DNA from: Rhodococcus_D sp039923155
Lineage (GTDB): Bacteria > Actinomycetota > Actinomycetes > Mycobacteriales > Mycobacteriaceae
Assembly (NCBI GenBank): GCA_039923155.1
Contig: JBDTDI010000256.1
Span: forward strand, 1-10,034
DNA: 10,034 nucleotides
Direction: 5' to 3'
Shown here one piece after another: positions 5,466 through 10,034 of the stretch; position 1 is the stretch's first letter; every line of letters starts with the position of its first letter. A program made the position numbers and the translations under genes. The notes beneath the pieces were generated by a model. The model saw only the letters and a list, made by a program, of their open reading frames with translations. It was not told the origin of the DNA and did not search any database.

Positions 5466-6713
5466 ATGAGCGAAGCCGAGGGGTCCGTACCGGGTGGGAC
5501 TGCGCCAGGAGGCGTGGTCTACGTGATCGGCACCGCTGACACCAAGGGTGCCGAGCTGGCCTACGCCCGCGACCGGGTGCTCGCCACCGGGGTCGACGCC
5601 GTGCTCGTCGACGTCGGGACCTCCCGGACGAGGCCCAGCACCGCCGACGTCACGCCCGAGACCGTCGCCGCCCACCACCCCGACGGTGCGGACGCGGTGT
5701 TCGGCGACGACCGCGGCGCGGCCGTCACGGCGATGAGCGTGGCCCTGCGGTACTACCTCACCGGGGTGGACGACCTCGGTGGGGTGCTCGGCCTGGGTGG
5801 GTCGGGGGGCACCGCGTTGATCACCCCGGCGATGCGCGCGCTCCCGGTGGGCGTGCCGAAGGTGATGGTGTCCACCGTGGCCAGCGGTGACGTCTCCGCC
5901 TACGTCGGGCCCGCCGACATCGCCATGATGTACTCCGTCACCGACGTCGCCGGCCTCAACCGCATCACCCGCACGGTGCTGGGCAACGCCGCGCACGCGG
6001 TGGCCGGCATGGTCGCCAACACCACCCCCGAGGTGACCGACGACCGCCCGGTGGTGGGCCTGACGATGTTCGGGGTGACCACCACCGCGGTGAACCAGGT
6101 GGTGGAGCGGCTCGGGGACCAGGTGGAGGCGCTGGTGTTCCACGCCACCGGCACCGGTGGCCAGTCGCTGGAGAAGCTGGTCTCCTCCGGCATGGTCGGC
6201 GCGGTGCTGGACCTCACCACGACGGAGGTGGCCGACCACCTGCTGGGCGGGGTGTTCAGCGCCGGGGAGACCAGGATGGACGTGTTCGCCGAGGTGGCGG
6301 TGCCCTACGTCGGCTCGTGCGGTGCCCTGGACATGGTCAACTTCGCCGCCCGAGACACGGTGCCGGAGCGCTTCGCGGGGCGGTTGTTCCACGAGCACAA
6401 CGCCCAGGTCACCCTGATGCGGACCACGGCCGAGGAGAACGCCCGGATGGGTGCCTGGATCGCCGCAAAGCTGAACGCGTGCACCGGCCCGGTCCGGTTC
6501 TTCCTCCCCGAGGGCGGGGTGTCGGCGCTCGACGCGCCCGGACAGGCCTTCTGGGACCCCGAGGCCGACGCCGCCCTGTTCGACGCGATCGAGCGGGACT
6601 TCGAGACGACGTCCACGCACCAGCTGATCCGCCTGCCGCACAACATCAACGACCCGGAGATGGCGGACGCGTTCGTGGCCGCCTACACCGAGCTGACGCA
6701 GGCGCCGCAGTGA
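5466..6713 (+). CDS. Tm-1-like ATP-binding domain protein (UPF0261)
   Basis: This 415-residue cytoplasmic protein belongs to the UPF0261/Tm-1-like family, whose structural hallmark is a nucleotide-binding fold; the reaction is unknown to me. Family motifs are clear: VYVIGTADTKGAELAY (18-33), the glycine loop GLGGSGGTALITPAMRALPVG (109-129), FHATGTGGQSLEKL (225-238), and the C-terminal LPEGGVSALDAPGQ-F-DPEADAALFDAI block with PHNINDPEMADAF (about 348-403). Length is as usual, near 400. The ATG at 5466 is preferred over an in-frame GTG at 5454, because GGTGGGAG (5453-5460), which includes that GTG, makes the ribosome binding site 5 bases away. Its stop overlaps the next gene's GTG by 4 bp. It corresponds to the N-terminal half of plant Tm-1, with the C-terminal half encoded next. 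No transmembrane or signal segment is seen. Confidence 0.93.
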   Translation: MSEAEGSVPGGTAPGGVVYVIGTADTKGAELAYARDRVLATGVDAVLVDVGTSRTRPSTADVTPETVAAHHPDGADAVFGDDRGAAVTAMSVALRYYLTGVDDLGGVLGLGGSGGTALITPAMRALPVGVPKVMVSTVASGDVSAYVGPADIAMMYSVTDVAGLNRITRTVLGNAAHAVAGMVANTTPEVTDDRPVVGLTMFGVTTTAVNQVVERLGDQVEALVFHATGTGGQSLEKLVSSGMVGAVLDLTTTEVADHLLGGVFSAGETRMDVFAEVAVPYVGSCGALDMVNFAARDTVPERFAGRLFHEHNAQVTLMRTTAEENARMGAWIAAKLNACTGPVRFFLPEGGVSALDAPGQAFWDPEADAALFDAIERDFETTSTHQLIRLPHNINDPEMADAFVAAYTELTQAPQ

Positions 6714-7570
6714 GCACCCGCCGGCGCTTCACCCGTACCGAGCTGCTGGAGCGCTTCCGGGCCAAGATCGACGCCGGGGTGCCGCTGATCGGGGGCGGCG
6801 CGGGCACCGGGATCTCCGCCAAGTGGGAGGAGGCCGGCGGGATCGACCTCATCGTGGTCTACAACTCCGGCCGCTACCGGATGGCCGGGCACGGGTCGCT
6901 GGCCGGGCTGCTCGCCTACGGCAACGCCAACGACGTGGTCGTGGAGATGGCCGACGAGGTGCTCGCCGTGGTCACCGACACCCCGGTGCTGGCCGGGGTC
7001 AACGGCACCGACCCGTTCATGGACACCGAACGCTTCCTGACCCAGCTCCGCGGCCTCGGGTTCGCCGGGATCCAGAACTTCCCCACCGTCGGCCTCATCG
7101 ACGGCACCTTCCGGGCCAACCTGGAGGAGACCGGGATGGGCTTCGACTCCGAGGTCGAGGTGATCCGGGTGGCGCGGGAGATGGACCTGCTCACCACCCC
7201 GTACGTGTTCTCCGCCGACGACGCGCGCGCCATGACCGAGGCCGGGGCGGACATCGTCGTCTGTCACCTCGGGCTGACCACCGGGGGTGCCATCGGGGCG
7301 CAGACCGGGCGGACGCTGGACGAGTGCGTCGTCGAGATCGACGCCTGGGTGGCGGCCGCGCGGGAGGTGCGCCCGGACGTGATCACCCTGGTGCACGGCG
7401 GCCCGATCTCCTCCCCCGCCGACGCCCAGCACGTGCTGCGGGCGTGCACCGGGGTGCAAGGCTTCTACGGGGCCTCCAGCATGGAGCGCCTGCCGGTGGA
7501 GCAGGCCCTGAAGGCGCAGACCGAGAAGTTCACCGCCATCACCTTCGCCGAGCATCAGGAGCAGCCGTGA
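6710..7570 (+). CDS. phosphoenolpyruvate hydrolase-like TIM-barrel protein (Tm-1 C-terminal family)
   Basis: This 286-residue soluble protein belongs to the PEP-hydrolase-like TIM-barrel family, related to the isocitrate lyase/PEP mutase fold by annotation, and often listed as a signal transduction protein. The real substrate is not established. Nearly every conserved block is present: GAGTGISAKWEEAGGIDLIV (30-49), YNSGRYRMAGHGSLAGLLAYGNAN (51-74), PVLAGVNGTDPF (92-103), QNFPTVGLIDGTFRANLEETGMG (122-144), AGADIVVCHLGLTTGG (178-193), LVHGGPISSPADA (227-239) and GFYGASSMERLP (251-262). The GTG start lies in a GTGA overlap with the UPF0261 stop and has no strong ribosome site of its own, so translation is probably coupled. 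Its stop overlaps the cupin start in the same way. The pairing with UPF0261 mirrors the fused eukaryotic protein, which suggests a stable two-subunit complex. Confidence 0.92.
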   Translation: MSTRRRFTRTELLERFRAKIDAGVPLIGGGAGTGISAKWEEAGGIDLIVVYNSGRYRMAGHGSLAGLLAYGNANDVVVEMADEVLAVVTDTPVLAGVNGTDPFMDTERFLTQLRGLGFAGIQNFPTVGLIDGTFRANLEETGMGFDSEVEVIRVAREMDLLTTPYVFSADDARAMTEAGADIVVCHLGLTTGGAIGAQTGRTLDECVVEIDAWVAAAREVRPDVITLVHGGPISSPADAQHVLRACTGVQGFYGASSMERLPVEQALKAQTEKFTAITFAEHQEQP

Positions 7571-7971
7571 CCGGATCGTTCGTGGGCGCCGACGCCATCA
7601 CCCGTGAGGCCGTGGGCTGGGGTGAGCTGGGCTGGGTGCTGACCCCCGCCACCGCGCCCGGCGCCGGGCTCACCGTGCTGGACGTGCGGATCACCCCGGG
7701 GCAGGGGCACGCCTTCCACCGCCACCCCGAGCAGGAGGAGGTCATCACCGTGCTCGCGGGGACCATCGAGCAGTGGGTGGAGCAGGAGCAGCGCACGCTG
7801 ACGGTCGGGGAGAGCGTGCACATCCCCGCCGGGGTGGTGCACGGGTCGTTCGTCGCCGCAGACGCCGCCGAGGCAGCCCACGTGTTGGTGGTGCTCACCC
7901 CCAGCGTGGGCGAGTCCGGCTACGCCGCGGAGGAGGTGGCGCACATGCCGCCGTGGAACACGCTGCGCTGA
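7567..7971 (+). CDS. single-domain cupin protein
   Basis: This 134-residue protein is a small beta-barrel cupin that likely binds one divalent metal. Motif 1 fits the consensus well: G45, then H51-R-H53, then E58 and G65 (GQGHAFHRHPEQEEVITVLAG). Motif 2, GESVHIPAGVVH, provides P87, G89 and H92; the usual final Asn is Val. The metal ligands would be H51, H53, E58 and H92. The GTG start overlaps the TIM-barrel stop as GTGA, the second such junction in a row, so the three genes are almost surely co-translated. Small cupins may be isomerases, dioxygenases or ligand sensors, and the sequence does not say which. Co-operation with the two upstream proteins in modifying or sensing one small metabolite is an inference from the overlaps. 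Confidence 0.88.
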   Translation: MTGSFVGADAITREAVGWGELGWVLTPATAPGAGLTVLDVRITPGQGHAFHRHPEQEEVITVLAGTIEQWVEQEQRTLTVGESVHIPAGVVHGSFVAADAAEAAHVLVVLTPSVGESGYAAEEVAHMPPWNTLR

Positions 7972-7988
7972 CGGGCCACCCGGGGCAG

Positions 7989-8696
7989 CTACTCCAGGCG
8001 ACGGTAGGCCTCCCGCAGCCAGGCCATCGCGTCCGCGGCGGCCTCGGACCCACCGCCGGCGCTGCGCAGCGCCGCCTGCAGCAGCTCGGCGTCCAGGTCG
8101 TCGATCGCCGGACGGAAGCGCACCCGCGGTGCGGCAAGCTCCTCGCTGGGCTCCCAGTAGTGCTGCAGGAGCGCGCCCGCGGTCAGCGTGCCCAGCTCGA
8201 GAGGGCCGGAGTCGACGTCGACCGTGCCCAGCAGCGGGGCGACATCAACCCCCCGCAGCTCGAGCAGGGTCTGCGGCTGCGCCTCGATGCCCTGCACCAG
8301 CACCTGGACCAGTGCGGCCGCGTGCTTGCAGGGCCAGCCCCAGTCCGGGCAGGTGCACTCGAAGTCCAGCTCGTCGGCGAAGCGGGGGAACAGCCCGTGC
8401 GCCTCGTCGCCGAGCGCTTCCGGCATCTGCCCGGCCACGATCTGACCGATCAGCTCGGGGCCGTCCCGCAGCAGCGCGAGCACCCGGGAGGCGTCGTCGT
8501 CGCGCAGCGGGGCGAGCAGGAACGACGCGGTGTAGGGCCGCACCTCCGAGCCCTGCACCTGCCCACGCACCCGGCCGGCCTCGACGGTCATGCTCAGCAC
8601 CGCGCCGGTGCGGGCCAGCGTGCGTCCCCGGGACAGGCGCCCGGCGTCGATCAGCTCGGCGACGGCGTCGTCGAGGCGCTGTGCCCACCAGCTCAT
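7989..8696 (-). CDS. SWIM zinc-finger protein
   Basis: This 235-residue soluble protein carries a SWIM zinc finger, a fold associated with DNA or protein binding and often encoded next to SNF2 helicases in bacteria. The finger is FECTCPDWGWPCKHAAAL, with C114, C116, C123 and H125 in the CxCx6CxH spacing. The N-terminal part begins MSWWAQRLDDAVAELIDAGRLSRGRTLART, and the C-terminal part is acidic and probably helical. The ATG at 8696 is preferred; an in-frame GTG at 8705 would add only three residues. The gene lies 13 bp past the SNF2 stop, with a 17-bp tandem repeat spanning the junction. GGTGGG from the first repeat copy sits just upstream of the ATG and may serve as a weak ribosome site. 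It is convergent with the cupin gene, 17 bp away. It probably acts with the SNF2 motor on DNA or nucleoprotein. Confidence 0.9.
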   Translation of the reverse strand: MSWWAQRLDDAVAELIDAGRLSRGRTLARTGAVLSMTVEAGRVRGQVQGSEVRPYTASFLLAPLRDDDASRVLALLRDGPELIGQIVAGQMPEALGDEAHGLFPRFADELDFECTCPDWGWPCKHAAALVQVLVQGIEAQPQTLLELRGVDVAPLLGTVDVDSGPLELGTLTAGALLQHYWEPSEELAAPRVRFRPAIDDLDAELLQAALRSAGGGSEAAADAMAWLREAYRRLE

Positions 8697-8716
8697 TCGG
8701 CCCACCAGCTCATTCG
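8683..8716. repeat. 17-bp perfect tandem duplication at the SNF2/SWIM junction
   Basis: GCCCACCAGCTCATTCG occurs twice without a gap, at 8683-8699 and 8700-8716. On the minus strand each copy carries GAATGAGCTGGTGGGC, which includes both the TGA that ends the SNF2 gene and an ATG. Because 17 is not a multiple of three, the ATG of the first copy (8713) opens only MSWWAE and then stops. The ATG of the second copy (8696) starts the SWIM gene. Confidence 0.95.
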
Positions 8717-10034
8717 CCGACCGCCTCGGCGCCGAGGGTGAGCATCGAGCGCAGCTCGTCGGTGTCGAGGTCGTTGACCCAGGACTCGCCGGCCCCGACG
8801 GCCAGCTCGGCGAGCTCGGACTTGCTGGTGATGAGGTCGTCGATGCGTTCCTCGACGGTGCCCACGCACACCAGCTTGCGCACGGCCACGTCGCGGCGCT
8901 GCCCGATGCGGAACGCCCGGTCGGTGGCCTGGTTCTCCACCGCCGGGTTCCACCACCGGTCCAGGTGCACCACGTGGTTGGCGGCGGTCAGGTTGAGCCC
9001 CGTCCCGCCGGCCTTGAGCGAGAGCAACATGATCGGCGGTCCGTCGGCGCCCTGGAACCGCTCGACCATCGTGTTGCGCGCCCCCATCGCCACCCCGCCG
9101 TGCAGGAACGGCACCTCGACCCCGTGCCGCTGCGCCAGGTAGGGGCCCACGATCTCCCCGAACTGGCGGAACTGGGTGAACAGCAGGGCCTTCTCCCCGT
9201 CGCCGAGCACCGAGGTCAGCACGTCGTCGACCAGGTCGAGCTTGCCGGAGCGGTGCCGGCCCCGGCGCAGCACCGCGGAGCCGTCGGCCAGGAAGTGCGC
9301 GGGGTGGTTGCACACCTGCTTGAGCCGGGTCAGGGTCGCGAGCACCAGCGCCTTGCGCTGCAGCTCGTGGCCCTGCTCCTTGGCCTCGGCGATCTTAGCC
9401 AGCATCTCGTCGACCACGGCCTTGTACAGCGCGGCCTGCTCGGCGGTGAGGTTCGCGAGCACGGTCATCTCGTTCTTCGCGGGCAGGTCGGTGATGACGC
9501 CTGCGTCGGTCTTGAGCCGGCGCAGCACGAACGGCCGGGTCACGGTGCGCAGCCGGGTCACCGCGCCGGGATCCCCGTCGCGCTCGATCGGCACCGCGAA
9601 CCGGGCACGGAAGGACTGCGCGGAGCCGAGCATGCCCGGGTTGACGAAGTCCAGGACCGCCCGCAGCTCTTCCAGCCGGTTCTCCACCGGGGTTCCGGTC
9701 AGCGCCACCCGGTGCCGCGCGGTCAGCGCCCGGACGGCCCGGGCCTGGGTGGTCTGGGTGTTCTTCACGTGCTGGGCCTCGTCCAGGGCCACCCGTTCCC
9801 AGACGGTCCGGGCGAGGGCCGCGCTGTCCCGGGCCAGCGTCTGGTAGGTGGTGAGCACCAGGTCGTGGGCGGCGACGGCAGCGGTCAGCTCCGCCCCGGT
9901 GCGCCGCCCGGCCCCGTGGTGCACGAGCACCCGCAGCGAGGGCGCGAACTGGGCGGACTCCCGCTGCCAGTTGCCGACCACGCTCATGGGGCACACCAGC
10001 AGCGTCGGTCCGGGTGCAGCCGACCCGGTTCGCT
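8710..10034 (-). CDS. SNF2-family DEAD/DEAH-like helicase, N-terminus missing
   Basis: This is an ATP-driven DNA translocase of the SNF2/HepA group. The visible 441 residues run off the right edge; motif I (Walker A) and the whole N-terminal region lie outside the window. From the edge inward, PTLLVCPMSVVGNWQRE is motif Ia. RVALDEAQHVKN carries the DEAQ box at 9772-9783, with Q instead of the more common H. LTGTPVENRLEEL is motif III, ALLFTQFRQFGEIV is motif IV, LLSLKAGGTGLNLTAANHV is motif V, and DRWWNPAVENQATDRAFRIGQ is motif VI with the arginine finger region. The C-terminus ends LTLGAEAVGE, and its stop lies in the 17-bp tandem repeat. The downstream SWIM zinc-finger gene follows in the same orientation, an arrangement I recall as common in actinobacteria, so the two proteins probably work together in DNA metabolism or defence-like nucleoprotein remodelling. 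Confidence 0.95.
   Translation of the reverse strand, partial: RTGSAAPGPTLLVCPMSVVGNWQRESAQFAPSLRVLVHHGAGRRTGAELTAAVAAHDLVLTTYQTLARDSAALARTVWERVALDEAQHVKNTQTTQARAVRALTARHRVALTGTPVENRLEELRAVLDFVNPGMLGSAQSFRARFAVPIERDGDPGAVTRLRTVTRPFVLRRLKTDAGVITDLPAKNEMTVLANLTAEQAALYKAVVDEMLAKIAEAKEQGHELQRKALVLATLTRLKQVCNHPAHFLADGSAVLRRGRHRSGKLDLVDDVLTSVLGDGEKALLFTQFRQFGEIVGPYLAQRHGVEVPFLHGGVAMGARNTMVERFQGADGPPIMLLSLKAGGTGLNLTAANHVVHLDRWWNPAVENQATDRAFRIGQRRDVAVRKLVCVGTVEERIDDLITSKSELAELAVGAGESWVNDLDTDELRSMLTLGAEAVGE

Noticed and set aside
5445..6641. Minus-strand open frame of 398 codons opposite the Tm-1-like gene
   Set aside because: Low-complexity His/Gly/Arg/Val composition and complete overlap with a strongly conserved gene mark it as a shadow.
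7972..7982. CGGG/CCCG mini-hairpin between the cupin and SWIM genes
   Set aside because: A 4-bp stem in 70% GC sequence is expected by chance, so it is not called a terminator.
8696..8713. The six-codon frame MSWWAE as a functional peptide gene
   Set aside because: It is fully explained as the by-product of the 17-bp duplication; any role would be in coupling, not as a peptide.

Overview
This is a high-GC bacterial window, about 70% G+C by eye and strongly GC-biased at third codon positions. It is almost certainly from an actinomycete. A lipoprotein L,D-transpeptidase with tandem Ig-like domains, a TnrB2/TnrB3-type ABC exporter and frequent 4-bp stop/start overlaps all fit that group. Pseudonocardiales or a relative is my guess, but the genus cannot be read from the sequence. 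Both edge genes are cut: an ABC ATPase loses its 5' end on the left and an SNF2 helicase loses its 5' end on the right. I saw no tRNA, rRNA, CRISPR array, insertion sequence or integrase. This looks like chromosomal housekeeping and accessory DNA, not a mobile island.

Left part (1-2334): an ABC exporter ATPase and its permease overlap by ATGA. They converge, with only 4 bp between stop codons, on a tiny lysine-rich 48-residue protein on the minus strand. Next (2335-3729, minus strand): an unrecognised four-helix membrane protein is followed by a TauE/SafE-type transporter. The transporter seems to begin at a CTG inside a CTGA overlap, and two perfect hairpins lie downstream of its stop. A 314-bp divergent intergenic region separates this pair from a plus-strand lipoprotein L,D-transpeptidase (4044-5312), whose catalytic motif reads SNGC instead of SHGC. 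After its stop come a C-rich tract, with G-quadruplex potential on the other strand, and a 10-bp inverted repeat.

Centre right (5466-7971): three plus-strand genes overlap by GTGA at both junctions and so form a tight operon. They encode a Tm-1-like ATP-binding (UPF0261) protein, a phosphoenolpyruvate-hydrolase-like TIM-barrel protein and a small single-domain cupin. As I recall the family, the first two match the N- and C-terminal halves of the tomato antiviral protein Tm-1. The operon is therefore a split bacterial version with a cupin added, and it is the best candidate here for a poorly described system. Its chemistry is not known to me.

Right end (7989-10034, minus strand): an SNF2-family helicase (partial) is followed by a SWIM zinc-finger protein. 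A perfect 17-bp tandem duplication at their junction carries the stop/start signal twice. It leaves a six-codon mini-ORF ahead of the real SWIM start.
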